Notes under the pieces: model-generated | Databases searched by the model: none | The model's input: only the letters and a program-made list of their open reading frames with translations | Told to the model about the DNA's origin: nothing | Program-made: the position numbers and the translations under genes | Source of the DNA: Aeromonas jandaei | GTDB lineage: Bacteria; Pseudomonadota; Gammaproteobacteria; Enterobacterales; Aeromonadaceae | Length of the DNA stretch: 45,000 nt | NCBI RefSeq assembly: GCF_037890695.1 | Contig: NZ_CP149571.1 | Location: forward strand, 1,142,501 to 1,187,500 | Reading direction: 5' to 3' | Shown here: positions 11,780 to 21,435 of the stretch, piece by piece | How positions within the stretch are numbered: position 1 is the stretch's first letter | Layout: each line of letters begins with the position of its first letter

Positions 11780-12238
11780 TTATTGGCGACCAGAAGAACC
11801 AAAACCGCCTTCACCCCGTTCGCTCTGGTTGAACTCATCGACCAATTGGAAGCTGGCCTGAACTACCGGCATGATCACCAGCTGGGCGATGCGCTCGCCA
11901 GGTTGCATGGTGAACTCATCCTTGCCGCGGTTCCAGACCGAGACCATCAGCTGACCCTGATAGTCGGAATCGATGAGACCGACCAGGTTGCCCAGCACGA
12001 TGCCGTGCTTATGGCCGAGACCGGAGCGGGGCAGAATGGTGGCACACAGACCCGGATCCTGGATGTGGATAGCCAGACCGGTCGGTACCAGAGTGGTATC
12101 GCCCGGAGCCAGAGTCAGCGGTGCATCCAGCAGAGCGCGCAGGTCCATGCCGGCAGAGCCGGGAGTGGCATAGGCGGGCAGCGGGTACTCGGTACCGATA
12201 CGGGCATCCAGAATCTTCAGTGCAATTTGTGTTGTCAT
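11780..12238 (-). CDS. dut: deoxyuridine 5'-triphosphate nucleotidohydrolase (dUTPase)
   Basis: dUTPase hydrolyses dUTP to dUMP and pyrophosphate, keeping uracil out of DNA and feeding dTMP synthesis. All five trimeric-dUTPase motifs are visible in its 152 residues: [34 protein letters not shown] and the C-terminal Gly-rich GEGGFGSSG that closes over the active site. It lies 81 nt downstream of coaBC and just before slmA. The ribosome site is weak. Confidence 0.97.
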   Translation of the reverse strand: MTTQIALKILDARIGTEYPLPAYATPGSAGMDLRALLDAPLTLAPGDTTLVPTGLAIHIQDPGLCATILPRSGLGHKHGIVLGNLVGLIDSDYQGQLMVSVWNRGKDEFTMQPGERIAQLVIMPVVQASFQLVDEFNQSERGEGGFGSSGRQ

Positions 12239-12319
12239 GAATCGCTTTTTCAGTTGGATCTTGTATTGGCGCCCCTCTTGGCAAGGCGGGGCGCCGTGAG
12301 TCTTGTTCTTTCGGGACGC

Positions 12320-13522
12320 TTAGCGCCGATAGTGACACGCAATCAGGGCAACCAGATGACGGGCCAGCGTCAGCTTGTCGGCCAGCGGCAGCGGCGCCTG
12401 GCCCCCTTGCCAGAACACGGTCAGGGCGTTGTCATCGGCGTTGAAGCCTTGCCCCTCGCGGGATACATCGTTGGCGGCGATCATGTCCAACCGCTTTCGC
12501 TGCAATTTATCGAGGGCGTATTGTTCCACATCCACGGTTTCGGCGGCAAATCCGACAGTGAAGGGTTTGTCTGAAAGGGCGCCGACGGCCGCGATGATGT
12601 CGGGGTTTTTCACCAGCTTCACCACCATCTGGTCGTTGTCACCGCTCTTCTTGATCTTCTGGCTGGCGACCTGCTCGGGGCGGTAGTCGGCCACCGCGGC
12701 GCAGCCGATGAAGAGGTCGCATTCACCCACCCGGCTCATCACCGCCTGATGCATCTGTTCGGCGCTCTCGACATCGACGCGGGTGACCCCTGCCGGCGTG
12801 GCCAGAGCAACCGGGCCGCTCACCAGCGTCACCTCGGCGCCCGCTTCACGAGCGGCGCGGGCGATGGCATAGCCCATCTTGCCGGAGCTGTGGTTGCTGA
12901 TGTAGCGCACCGGATCGAGCGCCTCGCGGGTTGGGCCGGCGGTCAGCAGTAGCTTGACGCCCGCCAGCAAGGGCTCGGCGGCCAGCTGCTGGCAGCAGCG
13001 CTCCACCAGTTCGAGGGGATCCAGCATCCGGCCCGGGCCCACATCGCCACAGGCCTGGCTGCCGGAGTCCGGCCCCCACAGCAGGACACCGCGGCTGGCC
13101 AGGGTCTTGAGGTTGGCCTGGGTGGCTGCGTTGAGGTACATCTGCTGGTTCATGGCGGGCGCCAGGGCGACCGGTGCCGGAGTGGCCAGACAGAGGGTGG
13201 TGAGCAGTTCGTCGGCCATGCCGGCCGCCATACGGGCCATCAGGTTGGCGCTGGCGGGGGCGATCAATACCAGATCGGCCCACTTGGCCAGCTCGATATG
13301 GCCCATGCCCGCTTCGGCAGCCGGATCCAGCAGGCTGTCCGCCACCGGATGGCCGGAGACCGCCTGCAGGGTCAGCGGCGTGATGAACTCCTTGGCGGAG
13401 CGGGTCATCACCACCCGCACCTCGGCACCCTGATCTTTCAGACGGCGTACCAGCTCGGCACTCTTGTAGGCGGCGATCCCGCCGCTGACACCCAACAGGA
13501 TGCGTTTATCGGCCAATCTCAT
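12320..13522 (-). CDS. coaBC: bifunctional phosphopantothenoylcysteine decarboxylase / phosphopantothenate-cysteine ligase
   Basis: This enzyme does two consecutive steps of CoA synthesis: joining cysteine to 4'-phosphopantothenate (CoaB, C-terminal) and decarboxylating the product (CoaC, N-terminal flavoprotein). In its 400 residues the CoaC half shows [18 protein letters not shown], the PAMNQQMY clamp motif and the catalytic Cys in GSQACGDVG. The CoaB half starts around [17 protein letters not shown] and carries SQKIKK. The start is ATG 13522 (MRLADKR). The gene is divergent from radC, with 148 bp between them, and heads coaBC-dut-slmA. Confidence 0.97.
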   Translation of the reverse strand: MRLADKRILLGVSGGIAAYKSAELVRRLKDQGAEVRVVMTRSAKEFITPLTLQAVSGHPVADSLLDPAAEAGMGHIELAKWADLVLIAPASANLMARMAAGMADELLTTLCLATPAPVALAPAMNQQMYLNAATQANLKTLASRGVLLWGPDSGSQACGDVGPGRMLDPLELVERCCQQLAAEPLLAGVKLLLTAGPTREALDPVRYISNHSSGKMGYAIARAAREAGAEVTLVSGPVALATPAGVTRVDVESAEQMHQAVMSRVGECDLFIGCAAVADYRPEQVASQKIKKSGDNDQMVVKLVKNPDIIAAVGALSDKPFTVGFAAETVDVEQYALDKLQRKRLDMIAANDVSREGQGFNADDNALTVFWQGGQAPLPLADKLTLARHLVALIACHYRR

Positions 13523-13670
13523 CTGCTGTTTCTCTATCCGGCTCACTTTGACTGGTCGGCTAAGATACCACAGGCAGGGGATGACGACAGGGGTTGGCAT
13601 CAAGGGGTTGTGGCGGGGAACACGCAAATATTTGCTATGTTTTTCCTCAACAGGGAGAGAGGAGAGACAA

Positions 13671-14345
13671 ATGAGCATCAAGGAGTGGCCGGAAGATGAA
13701 CGCCCCAGAGAGAAGTTGCTGCGACAGGGGCCGACGGTGCTCAGTGATGCCGAGCTGCTAGCCATCTTCCTGCGCACCGGCGTCAATGGCCTGAGTGCGG
13801 TCGATCTCTCCCGTAACCTGTTGAATCAGTTCGGATCGCTGCGCAATCTGCTGGGCGCGGATCAACGCGCTTTCTGCGAGGCACACGGCCTCGGCCCGGC
13901 CAAATATGCCCAGTTGCAGGCGGTGCTGGAGATGGCCAAACGCCATCTGGCGCAGCAGTTGCAGCGGGGTGACGCGCTCACCTCGCCCCAGCTGACCCGC
14001 GACTATCTGCAGGCCCAGCTGCGGGATCGGCCGCGCGAAGTGTTTGCCTTGCTGTTGCTCGACAATCAGCACAGAGTCATTCAATTTGTTGAGCTTTTTT
14101 ACGGCACAATCGATTCGGCGAGCGTCTGGCCAAGAGAAATCGTGCAGATCGCGCTCAAACATAATGCAGCCGCGGTGATTCTGGCGCATAATCACCCGTC
14201 CGGCGTCGCCGAGCCCAGTAGGGCCGACCGCCAGATCACGGATCGGATCACGGCCGCTTTGGCCCTGATCGATATCAGAGTGCTGGATCACTTGGTGATC
14301 GGTGATGGCATCACGGTTTCTTTTGCCGAGCGCGGTTGGCTATAA
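13671..14345 (+). CDS. radC: RadC/YicR family JAMM-domain protein
   Basis: This 224-residue protein has an N-terminal helix-hairpin-helix-like region (residues ~1-75) and a C-terminal JAMM metalloprotease-like domain with HNHPSG followed by a downstream D (motif H-x-H-P-S-G...D). Despite its name, a role for RadC in repair in E. coli has been disputed; the molecular function is unsettled. The start is ATG 13671 with AGGAGAG upstream; an upstream extension in the same frame lacks support. It lies before rpmB as in E. coli. Confidence 0.93.
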   Translation: MSIKEWPEDERPREKLLRQGPTVLSDAELLAIFLRTGVNGLSAVDLSRNLLNQFGSLRNLLGADQRAFCEAHGLGPAKYAQLQAVLEMAKRHLAQQLQRGDALTSPQLTRDYLQAQLRDRPREVFALLLLDNQHRVIQFVELFYGTIDSASVWPREIVQIALKHNAAAVILAHNHPSGVAEPSRADRQITDRITAALALIDIRVLDHLVIGDGITVSFAERGWL

Positions 14346-14367
14346 CTGTGCTCTGGCACCGTATTAG

Positions 14368-14396
14368 TTGATCTTTGATCACGGATGCTGTATAAA
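14368..14396 (+). promoter_or_regulatory. probable sigma-70 promoter of rpmB-rpmG
   Basis: TTGATC (14368-14373) and TATAAA (14391-14396) are separated by 17 bp, close to the consensus. They lie about 85 bp upstream of the rpmB start, in the radC-rpmB gap. Confidence 0.7.
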
Positions 14397-14481
14397 ATGC
14401 CGCCTTCTGTTTGCCCCGCAATCGAAGGCCAGCGGGGCAGATATTTGCTCGAGCAATGAAGTAAGATTTGGAGAGACTGAC

Positions 14482-14718
14482 ATGTCTAGAGTATGCCAAG
14501 TAACCGGCAAGCGCCCGGCAGTTGGTAACAACCGTTCGCACGCTAACAACGCTACCAAGCGTCGTTTCCTGCCGAACCTGCACACTCACCGTTTCTGGGT
14601 TGAGAGTGAAAAACGCTTCGTAAGCCTGCGCGTATCCGCAAAAGGCATGCGTATCATCGACAAGCGTGGCGTTGAAGTGGTTCTGGCTGAACTGCGCGCC
14701 AGCGGTGTTAAGGTATAA
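14482..14718 (+). CDS. rpmB: 50S ribosomal protein L28
   Basis: This 78-residue basic protein is a full-length match to bacterial L28 ([44 protein letters not shown]). A purine-rich GGAGAG lies before the ATG. It is co-transcribed with rpmG, which starts 11 nt after its stop, as in most bacteria. Confidence 0.98.
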
Positions 14719-14729
14719 GGAATTAGATC

Positions 14730-14897
14730 ATGGCTAAAGGTATTCGCGAGAAAATTCGCCTGAACTCCAGCGCCGGTACTGGTCACTTCTATACCACTAC
14801 CAAAAACAAGCGCACCATGCCCGAAAAAATGGAAATCAAAAAGTTTGATCCCGTTGTTCGTCAGCATGTGATCTACAAGGAAGGCAAAATCAAGTAA
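14730..14897 (+). CDS. rpmG: 50S ribosomal protein L33
   Basis: This 55-residue protein begins [20 protein letters not shown] and ends [10 protein letters not shown], matching Cys-free L33. It follows rpmB by 11 nt, with AAGGAATT upstream, and is followed by a strong terminator. Confidence 0.98.
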   Translation: MAKGIREKIRLNSSAGTGHFYTTTKNKRTMPEKMEIKKFDPVVRQHVIYKEGKIK

Positions 14898-14916
14898 TTA
14901 CTTGATGCTGCATTCC

Positions 14917-14946
14917 CAAAAACCCGGCCTTGTGCCGGGTTTTTTT
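14917..14946 (+). terminator. rho-independent terminator of rpmB-rpmG
   Basis: AACCCGGC / GCCGGGTT with a 5-nt loop is preceded by A-residues and followed by seven Ts. It begins about 20 nt after the rpmG stop. Confidence 0.94.
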
Positions 14947-14990
14947 ATGCCCCGAATTCAGTACACTGCCGGTTCAAAGGGAGGCTTGCC

Positions 14991-15446
14991 ATGTTCAAAC
15001 TGAGCCGCAAAGGCTGGAACAACGTGATCATCGTGGTGGTACTGATCGTGATCACCCTGCTGCACCGGCTGGAGCTGGCCCAGCAGGAGAACAGCGCCAA
15101 ACGCGCGCGTCCGCTGTTGCCGGAGGATGCGGTAGTGCTCACCTGGCAGGGACCAAGCTGGCAGATTGAGCGGATCGGCCATGGCTGGCGCAGCGGGCCG
15201 GATCTGGGACTCGACAGCAAGCAGCTGGCGGCCCATATCGAGCGCTGGCAGGGCTGGCTGCTGCCACCCGGCGAAGCGGTACGCGGTGCCCCCGTTACCC
15301 TCAGGGTGTGGATTGCCGGGCAAAATGACCCGCAGACGATCGCCCTCTATCAGAACAGTGGCCAGTATGGTGCTCAGCTCCCCTCTGGCCTCTGGCTCTC
15401 CCTCACTGCCGAGCAGTATCGCGACCTGATGCGTCCTGCCCCCTGA
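14991..15446 (+). CDS. uncharacterised membrane-anchored protein (151 aa)
   Basis: The N-terminus has a basic start (KLSRKGW) and one hydrophobic segment (~residues 11-25), which looks like an uncleaved anchor. About 120 residues follow, probably periplasmic, rich in Trp and mostly hydrophilic. There is no recognisable catalytic motif. GGAGG lies just before the ATG, and the gene lies 34 nt upstream of mutM on the same strand, so the two may be co-transcribed. It sits between rpmG and mutM, which are adjacent in E. coli. I do not recognise the family. Confidence 0.8.
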   Translation: MFKLSRKGWNNVIIVVVLIVITLLHRLELAQQENSAKRARPLLPEDAVVLTWQGPSWQIERIGHGWRSGPDLGLDSKQLAAHIERWQGWLLPPGEAVRGAPVTLRVWIAGQNDPQTIALYQNSGQYGAQLPSGLWLSLTAEQYRDLMRPAP

Positions 15447-15480
15447 TTGTTCACCAGTCGACTCTGTTTGCGAGGTACCA

Positions 15481-16293
15481 ATGCCTGAATTGCCAGAAGT
15501 AGAAGTCAGCCGGCAGGGGATCTCTCCCTGGCTTACCGGCATCAAGGTCACCCGAGTGGTGGTGCGCGATGGCCGCCTGCGCTGGCCGGTGCCCGGCGAA
15601 ATTCAGGAGCTGGTGAACCTCACCATCCATCAGGTACGCCGCCGCGCCAAGTATCTGCTGCTGGAGACCGATTTCGGTACCGCCATCCTCCATCTGGGGA
15701 TGTCCGGCAGCCTGCGGGTGCTGGATATCGGCACCCCGGCCGAGAAGCACGACCACGTGGATATCGAGCTGGAGAATGGCAAGCTGCTGCGGCTCAACGA
15801 TCCGCGCCGTTTCGGCGCCCTGCTCTGGACCCGCGATCCGGCCGAGGCGCATGCCTTGCTGGCCAAGCTGGGGCCGGAGCCGCTCACCGATGCCTTCAAT
15901 GGCGATTACCTGCGTGAGCGCGCCAAGGGGCGCAGCACAGCCATCAAGCAGTTCCTGATGGACAATCAGGTGGTGGTCGGGGTGGGCAACATCTACGCCA
16001 ACGAGGCGCTCTTTGCGGCGGGGATCCACCCCAAACGGGCGGCGGGCAATATCAGTGGCGAGCGGCTGGAGAAGCTGGTGGCCGAGATCAAGCGGGTACT
16101 GGCCGAAGCCATCAGACAGGGCGGTACCACCCTCAAGGATTTCACCAGTGCCGATGGCAAGCCTGGCTATTTCGTGCAGCAGCTGCAGGTTTACGGCCGT
16201 GGCGGCCAGCCCTGTTTCCACTGTCACACCCTGCTGAGCGAAGTGAAAATAGGCCAGAGAACCACGGTATTTTGCTCCCATTGCCAGCGTTAA
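15481..16293 (+). CDS. mutM: formamidopyrimidine-DNA glycosylase (Fpg)
   Basis: This bifunctional glycosylase/AP lyase removes 8-oxoguanine and formamidopyrimidines. The N-terminus PELPEVE supplies the catalytic Pro (after Met removal) and Glu. The H2TH region with [14 protein letters not shown] is present. The C-terminal zinc finger has two Cys pairs (PCFHC ... FCSHC). At 270 residues it is the normal length. It belongs to the conserved rpmBG-mutM-coaD neighbourhood. Confidence 0.98.
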   Translation: MPELPEVEVSRQGISPWLTGIKVTRVVVRDGRLRWPVPGEIQELVNLTIHQVRRRAKYLLLETDFGTAILHLGMSGSLRVLDIGTPAEKHDHVDIELENGKLLRLNDPRRFGALLWTRDPAEAHALLAKLGPEPLTDAFNGDYLRERAKGRSTAIKQFLMDNQVVVGVGNIYANEALFAAGIHPKRAAGNISGERLEKLVAEIKRVLAEAIRQGGTTLKDFTSADGKPGYFVQQLQVYGRGGQPCFHCHTLLSEVKIGQRTTVFCSHCQR

Positions 16294-16406
16294 GAGCACT
16301 TTTTCACCGAATTTGCGGAAAGTTGTAACAGCGTATTTCCCGGTTGTTGAAGATTTGCACAGTTGTCTCTAGTATCTCGTCCGTTCAGGCGGTTTGAGAA
16401 ATAAAA

Positions 16407-17342
16407 ATGACTGTTAAATCAATAGACTGGGAACATTTATCCCGGCTGGAGCGCTATTGCGCAAAATCCATGGCCAGCTACCTCTATCCGGAGGGAAGCG
16501 AGCGCCAGACCTTCAATCGCGGCAAGTTCGTGCTGCGCAGCCTGCTTTACCGCGAGCAGCTGACCCGTGTCTTTACCCTGTTTCAGGCCGAGCCGCTCAA
16601 GGCGTTGCCGGCCCGTTATCCCGAGCTGCTTGACAAGCCGATGCGTCCCTATCGCTTCGCCAGTGCCAGTGCCCGTGAGCGGGCCGAGATGCTGGAAAAC
16701 CACTATCAGTTGCAGCTGAGTTGCTATCCGGAGCTGGTCGAGCCGCTCTATCTGGCGGGCGGCATCGAGCTGGGACGTTATCCCCAGAGCGATTGCCGCA
16801 TCGTGCTGCGCCATGACGGCACCTTCCGCCGCGAGGCCGAGCTGGCGCTCTCCATCATCGATAGCGAGGGGCTGCGTCTCTACAGCTGCGCCTTCTCGCT
16901 GGCTGGCAGCGCCGAGCAGCTGCATCTGGTGATCGGCTCCATGCAGGGGCCGGAACCCGGAGTGGCCAACGCGCAGGATAAGGTGCGCGAGCTGACCAAG
17001 GAGGGGCAGGGGCTACGGCCCAAATCCCTGCTGGTGCAACTGGTGCAGCAGCTGGCGCTGGCGATGGGTAGCGGCGAGGTGCTGGCGGTGCGCAAACGGG
17101 CTCACGTGTTTCAGGCCAAGCGTTACAGCAGCAAGCAGAAGGCCAACCTGCAGGCCGATTACGACGAGTTGTGGCAGGAGTTTGGCGCCCGGGATGTGGA
17201 TGCCAACTTTGTCGCCCTGCAGCTGCAGCCGCGCAAGCCGCTGGAGGAGATCGCCTCCAAGAAGCGGGCCATGTACCGGCGCCGTTACGAGTGGCTCGAT
17301 CAGCTGGAGCTGGCGATCCGCGAGCAGTTTGTCCGCCGCTAG
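16407..17342 (+). CDS. VirK/YbjX (DUF535) family protein
   Basis: This 311-residue soluble protein has the hallmarks of the VirK/YbjX family as I recall it: an N-terminal helical part (FVLRSLLYREQLTRVFTLF), a 'DCRIVLRHDGTFRREAELALSI' central region, an LHLVIGSMQGPEP stretch, then LTKEGQGLRPKSLLVQLVQQLA and the C-terminal KRRYEWL-like end. Members have been linked in enterics to virulence or antimicrobial-peptide resistance, but the biochemistry is unknown. It is a single gene between mutM and coaD, ending at a shared terminator. Confidence 0.85.
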   Translation: MTVKSIDWEHLSRLERYCAKSMASYLYPEGSERQTFNRGKFVLRSLLYREQLTRVFTLFQAEPLKALPARYPELLDKPMRPYRFASASARERAEMLENHYQLQLSCYPELVEPLYLAGGIELGRYPQSDCRIVLRHDGTFRREAELALSIIDSEGLRLYSCAFSLAGSAEQLHLVIGSMQGPEPGVANAQDKVRELTKEGQGLRPKSLLVQLVQQLALAMGSGEVLAVRKRAHVFQAKRYSSKQKANLQADYDELWQEFGARDVDANFVALQLQPRKPLEEIASKKRAMYRRRYEWLDQLELAIREQFVRR

Positions 17343-17361
17343 GCGTGCAGTGCGTTGATGC

Positions 17362-17392
17362 AACAAGGGCTACCCGCGGGTAGCCCTTGTTC
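17362..17392. terminator. bidirectional terminator between the VirK/YbjX-like gene and coaD
   Basis: AACAAGGGCTACCC / GGGTAGCCCTTGTT forms a long, almost uninterrupted stem centred at 17376. It lies 20-45 nt from both converging stop codons and has short T-rich flanks. Confidence 0.8.
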
Positions 17393-17414
17393 GTTTCTGC
17401 CAATCAGGAGGGGA

Positions 17415-17966
<552 letters not shown>

Positions 17967-18034
17967 TCAGGCAAGAATACGCCATCGCGCATCAAGCCTC
18001 CCTGCATTGGTGACAGGGAGCAAAGGGATTTTTT

Positions 18035-19072
18035 ATGAAACGTATTCTGGTCGTTCGCAATGACAAGATTGGTGACTTCATGCTGGCGTGGCCGAGCTTC
18101 GCCATGCTCAAAGGCTCCATGGAGTGTCATGTGACTGCCCTGGTTCCGGCCTACACGGCCCCGCTGGCCCGGCTCTGCCCCTGGATTGACGAGGTGATCA
18201 TCGATCCGGGCGTGCGTGCCGACAAGGAGCAACAGCGGGCACTGCTGGCCCGGATCAAGGCGGCGGCGTTCGACGCGTCCATCTGCCTCTTCTCCAACTC
18301 CCGCAACGCCATGCTGGTGTGGAAGGCACACATCCCTTACCGGCTGGCACCGGCGACCAAGCTGGCGCAGGTGCTCTACAACCAGCGTCTGGTGCAGCGC
18401 CGCTCCCGCTCCCAGAAGCCGGAGTCCGAGTACAATCTGGAGCTGATCCGTCGCTTCCTGACCGATCATCAGGTCGCCGTGGTGGAGCCCAAGACTCCCT
18501 TCCTCAGTTTCGATGAGGCGAGCCTGCAGCAGGTGCGCGAGCAGCTGGCGGCCAAGCTCAAGCTCGATGCCAGCCGCCCCTGGCTGATGGTACACGCCGG
18601 CAGCGGTGGCTCGGCCAACAACCTCTCCATCGAGCAGTATGCCCGCATCATCATCAAGCTGAACCAGGCCTGCCCCGAGCTGCAGTGCGTGCTGACCGCC
18701 GGTCCGGGCGAGGAGAAGATGGCCGAACAGTTGGCGGCCGAGTTGCTGGCCCACGGCGGCAACGGCTGGATCTACCGCTCCAGCGAAGGTCTGCCGATGT
18801 TCTGTCAGGTGCTGGCCAACGCCGCCCTGTTTATCGCCGGCAGTACCGGCCCGCTCCATATCGCCGGGGCGCTCGACGTGCCGACCATCGGCTTCTTCCC
18901 GATGCGCCGCTCCGCCACCCCGCTGCGCTGGAAGCCCCTCAACAGCGAGGGGCGTCACCTCGCCTTCAGCCCGCCCGAGGACAGCGATCACCCGGAGGAT
19001 ATGAGCCAGCTCGATCCCAAGGCCATGGTGCCGGAGATGGCCCGCTGGGCGGCGCCCTTCTGGCGCAAGTAA
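18035..19072 (+). CDS. GT9-family heptosyltransferase-like LPS core glycosyltransferase
   Basis: This 345-residue protein shows the GT9 (ADP-heptose:LPS heptosyltransferase) pattern. The N-terminal ILVVRNDKIGDFMLAWPSF matches the usual 'RxDxIGDxxLxxP' motif. Late in the protein are FIAGSTGPLHIAGALDVPTIGFF and LRWKPL. It differs from the waaF product downstream and probably adds another heptose of the core, but which one cannot be read here. AAAGGGA precedes the ATG. The gene is divergent from coaD and converges on the WaaE-like gene. Confidence 0.88.
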   Translation: MKRILVVRNDKIGDFMLAWPSFAMLKGSMECHVTALVPAYTAPLARLCPWIDEVIIDPGVRADKEQQRALLARIKAAAFDASICLFSNSRNAMLVWKAHIPYRLAPATKLAQVLYNQRLVQRRSRSQKPESEYNLELIRRFLTDHQVAVVEPKTPFLSFDEASLQQVREQLAAKLKLDASRPWLMVHAGSGGSANNLSIEQYARIIIKLNQACPELQCVLTAGPGEEKMAEQLAAELLAHGGNGWIYRSSEGLPMFCQVLANAALFIAGSTGPLHIAGALDVPTIGFFPMRRSATPLRWKPLNSEGRHLAFSPPEDSDHPEDMSQLDPKAMVPEMARWAAPFWRK

Positions 19073-19089
19073 CCTATGCAGCAATGCAG

Positions 19090-19116
19090 ACAGGGCCCCG
19101 CGGGGCCCTGTTCTGT
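19090..19116 (+). terminator. probable terminator of the GT9 gene
   Basis: ACAGGGCCCCG / CGGGGCCCTGT is a 22-bp perfect palindrome followed by TCTGT, starting 17 nt after the GT9 stop. With no loop bases in the palindrome, the real hairpin would open a few central pairs. Confidence 0.7.
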
Positions 19117-19214
19117 ATGGTGATGATCGCAGCTGACAGACCCGCAGATCGGACATTGCCCCCGACAGCCCTTTTGCGGCCCTGTCAGCACCCCGCTGGC
19201 GTGGTTCCTGCCGG

Positions 19215-19264
19215 TATAAGCTGAAGTTGGGTCATTTAAGCAAAACCCATAAATTCAGCTTATA
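19215..19264. repeat. inverted repeat with 11-bp arms
   Basis: TATAAGCTGAA (19215-19225) and TTCAGCTTATA (19254-19264) are perfect complements. Inside, TGGGT and ACCCA can pair again, giving an extended hairpin of about 50 nt. No T-run follows. Confidence 0.7.
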
Positions 19265-19344
19265 GCGATCGAGCTAACCCCTGTCGCCTCCCATCATGGC
19301 CATTGCACGCCCTGCAAGGGCTCCGCCCGATCTGAAGCCATGCC

Positions 19345-19379
19345 ATTCGCCCCTTGTTCCGCTGGAACAAGGGGCGAAT
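19345..19379. repeat. inverted repeat with 16-bp perfect arms and 3-nt loop
   Basis: ATTCGCCCCTTGTTCC and GGAACAAGGGGCGAAT flank GCT. The structure lies 26 nt beyond the stop of the WaaE-like gene, so it could end that transcript, but neither strand shows a T-run. Confidence 0.75.
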
Positions 19380-19404
19380 TGACGAACTTGCGGTGGGGTA
19401 GGCG

Positions 19405-20238
19405 TTATTCCGGCTGCTGCGGTTGCTGGCGCACCCAGAGGTCGGCGTATTTGACGAAGGTGGAGTGGGCGGAGAGGATCGCCAGCAGCAACCCCTGCTT
19501 GCCATCGAGGAAGCCCGCCTTGAGCAGGTACATCTTGATGAAACAGCCGACGGCGTGCATCAGCCCCTGACTGAGGGAGCCCTTCTTGCCGCGAGCGGTG
19601 CGCTGATCGGCCCAGGCGCGGGCATAACCGGCCGATTTGACCAGATAGTGCTCCAGATCCCGATAGGTAAAGTGGTGCAGGTCGCCGTAGAGGTTGACGA
19701 TCTTCATGTTGGCGCGCACCTCCACCTTCTCGTGCACCAGCGCCTCGTTGTAGCTGGTGAGCGCCTTGGGATAGAGGCGCAGCACCCGATCCGGATACCA
19801 GCCGCTGTGGCGGATAAAGCGGCCAAAGACCCAGGAGAGGCGCGGCAGCGAGTAGATGGTGTCGCTGGCCGGATTGGCCATCACGTTGGCGATGGCGGTT
19901 TTCAGCTCGGGGGTGAGCCGCTCGTCGGCATCCAGCCACAACACCCAGTCGGATTGCACGTGGGACTGGGCCAGCCGGCGCTGTTTGCCAAAGCCCGGCC
20001 ACTTGGCGTTGACGAAGAAACGGGCCCCAAATTCGGCGGCGATGGCCGGGGTCTCGTCCTGACTGCCTGAGTCCAGAATGACGATCTCGTCCACCAGTCC
20101 GTCGAGGGAGGCGAGGCACTTGCGCAGGTTGTCGGCTTCATTCTTGACGATCAGAACGGCAGCCAGAGTCGGTTTTTTCACGAAATGGGGCTCTCGGTTG
20201 TTGCCCGTCTGGCGGGACATGCTCGAATTGGCGCCCAT
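19405..20238 (-). CDS. waaE: WaaE-like LPS core glycosyltransferase (GT2)
   Basis: This GT-A fold glycosyltransferase of family 2 shows [20 protein letters not shown], then [14 protein letters not shown] and the metal-binding WLDADERL. It resembles the WaaE/KdtX group, which adds glucose to heptose I of the inner core in Klebsiella and relatives. Three starts are possible: ATG 20238 (partial AGG site), ATG 20220, and GTG 20181, which begins right at the family's usual N-terminus and would give 258 residues. It is divergent from waaF by about 160 bp. The exact sugar is inferred. Confidence 0.85.
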   Translation of the reverse strand: MGANSSMSRQTGNNREPHFVKKPTLAAVLIVKNEADNLRKCLASLDGLVDEIVILDSGSQDETPAIAAEFGARFFVNAKWPGFGKQRRLAQSHVQSDWVLWLDADERLTPELKTAIANVMANPASDTIYSLPRLSWVFGRFIRHSGWYPDRVLRLYPKALTSYNEALVHEKVEVRANMKIVNLYGDLHHFTYRDLEHYLVKSAGYARAWADQRTARGKKGSLSQGLMHAVGCFIKMYLLKAGFLDGKQGLLLAILSAHSTFVKYADLWVRQQPQQPE

Positions 20239-20399
20239 TCTAGCCTAAAAGCGTGGCCGGGGCATGACCCGGGTGGCGGCTGGTCTCCCCTGTCAGGGCG
20301 GGTAGGTAAGGATCTTCTGTTATTTATCCGACCATTCTTGGGGCATAATCTCGCCCAGTGATGATTAACCGCCGGGCCAGACCCGAGAGAAGACGCGTA

Positions 20400-21434
20400 A
20401 TGAAAATATTGGTGATCGGCCCCTCCTGGGTCGGCGACATGGTGATGTCCCAGAGTCTCTACAAGGCGATCAAGGCCAACCATCCCGAGTGCGAGCTGCA
20501 CGTGATGGCCCCCGCCTGGTGCTGCGCCCTGCTGGAGCGGATGCCGGAGGTGGACAAGGCGATCACCATGCCCCTCGGCCACGGTGACTTCAAGCTGGTG
20601 GCGCGCCGCCGCCTCGGCAAGCAGCTGGCGGCCGAGAAGTACGATCAGGCCATCGTCCAGCCCAACTCCATGAAGTCGGCGCTGATCCCCTGGTTTGCCC
20701 GTATTCCGGTGCGTACCGGCTGGAAGGGGGAGCACCGCTTCGGCCTGCTCAACGATATGCGCAGCAACAAGTCCGCCTTTCCGCTGATGGTGGAGGGCTA
20801 TCTGGCGCTCGCTTATCCCAAGGAGCAGATGAAGAGCCGGGCCGATATTCCGACCATTCCCCACCCCTCTCTGCACGTCGATCTGGTCAACCAGAGCAAG
20901 GCGCTGGAGCGACTGGGGCTGGATCGCGCCCGCCCAGTGCTGGTGCTCTGCCCCGGTGCCGAGTTTGGCCCGGCCAAGCGCTGGCCGGAGGGGCACTACG
21001 CCGTGGTGGCCCAGCAGCATCTGGACGAAGGGTGGCAGGTGTGGATCTTCGGCTCCAACAAGGATGTGCCGGTGGCCAACACCATCCGGGATCGGGTCAA
21101 CCTGCTGACCCGCCCCAACTGCCACGTGCTGGCGGGCAAGACCAGCCTGCACGAGGCGATCGATCTGATGGCGCTGGCCAGCCGGGTCATCTCCAACGAC
21201 TCCGGCCTGATGCACATCGCCGCCGCCCTCAACCGGCCGCTGGTGGGCGTCTATGGCTCCACTTCGCCGCTCTACACCCCGCCGCTGGCGGATCGGGTCG
21301 AGATCGTCCACACCGACATCGAGTGCCGCCCCTGCTTCAAGCGCACCTGCAAGTTCGGCCATCTCAAGTGCCTGATCGACCTGGCGCCGGAGCAGGTGGT
21401 CGATGCCTGCAAGAAGCTGGAGCAGAGTCAGTAA
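20400..21434 (+). CDS. waaF: ADP-heptose:LPS heptosyltransferase II
   Basis: WaaF adds the second L-glycero-D-manno-heptose of the inner core at the cytoplasmic face of the inner membrane. This 344-residue GT9 enzyme begins MKILVIGPSWVGDMVMSQS. It carries CPGAEFGPAKRWP and NDSGLMHIAAALNRPLVGVYGSTSP, which are typical of WaaF. The start is ATG 20400; an upstream in-frame ATG at 20358 would add an Arg-rich extension that E. coli WaaF lacks. It is one base from waaA, so the two are surely co-translated. Confidence 0.96.
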   Translation: MKILVIGPSWVGDMVMSQSLYKAIKANHPECELHVMAPAWCCALLERMPEVDKAITMPLGHGDFKLVARRRLGKQLAAEKYDQAIVQPNSMKSALIPWFARIPVRTGWKGEHRFGLLNDMRSNKSAFPLMVEGYLALAYPKEQMKSRADIPTIPHPSLHVDLVNQSKALERLGLDRARPVLVLCPGAEFGPAKRWPEGHYAVVAQQHLDEGWQVWIFGSNKDVPVANTIRDRVNLLTRPNCHVLAGKTSLHEAIDLMALASRVISNDSGLMHIAAALNRPLVGVYGSTSPLYTPPLADRVEIVHTDIECRPCFKRTCKFGHLKCLIDLAPEQVVDACKKLEQSQ

Positions 21435-21435
21435 G

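Larger units (their letters stand above)
19073..19404. other. 332-bp intergenic region rich in inverted repeats
   Basis: This lies between two convergent glycosyltransferase genes and I see no convincing gene in it. It holds three strong inverted repeats: 19090-19111 (terminator-like), 19215-19264 (11-bp arms) and 19345-19379 (16-bp arms). Confidence 0.75.

Noticed and set aside
19215..19264. Integron attC site
   Set aside because: GTTGGGT occurs inside the repeat, matching one attC core, but the partner core RYYYAAC is missing and no integrase or cassette gene is near.
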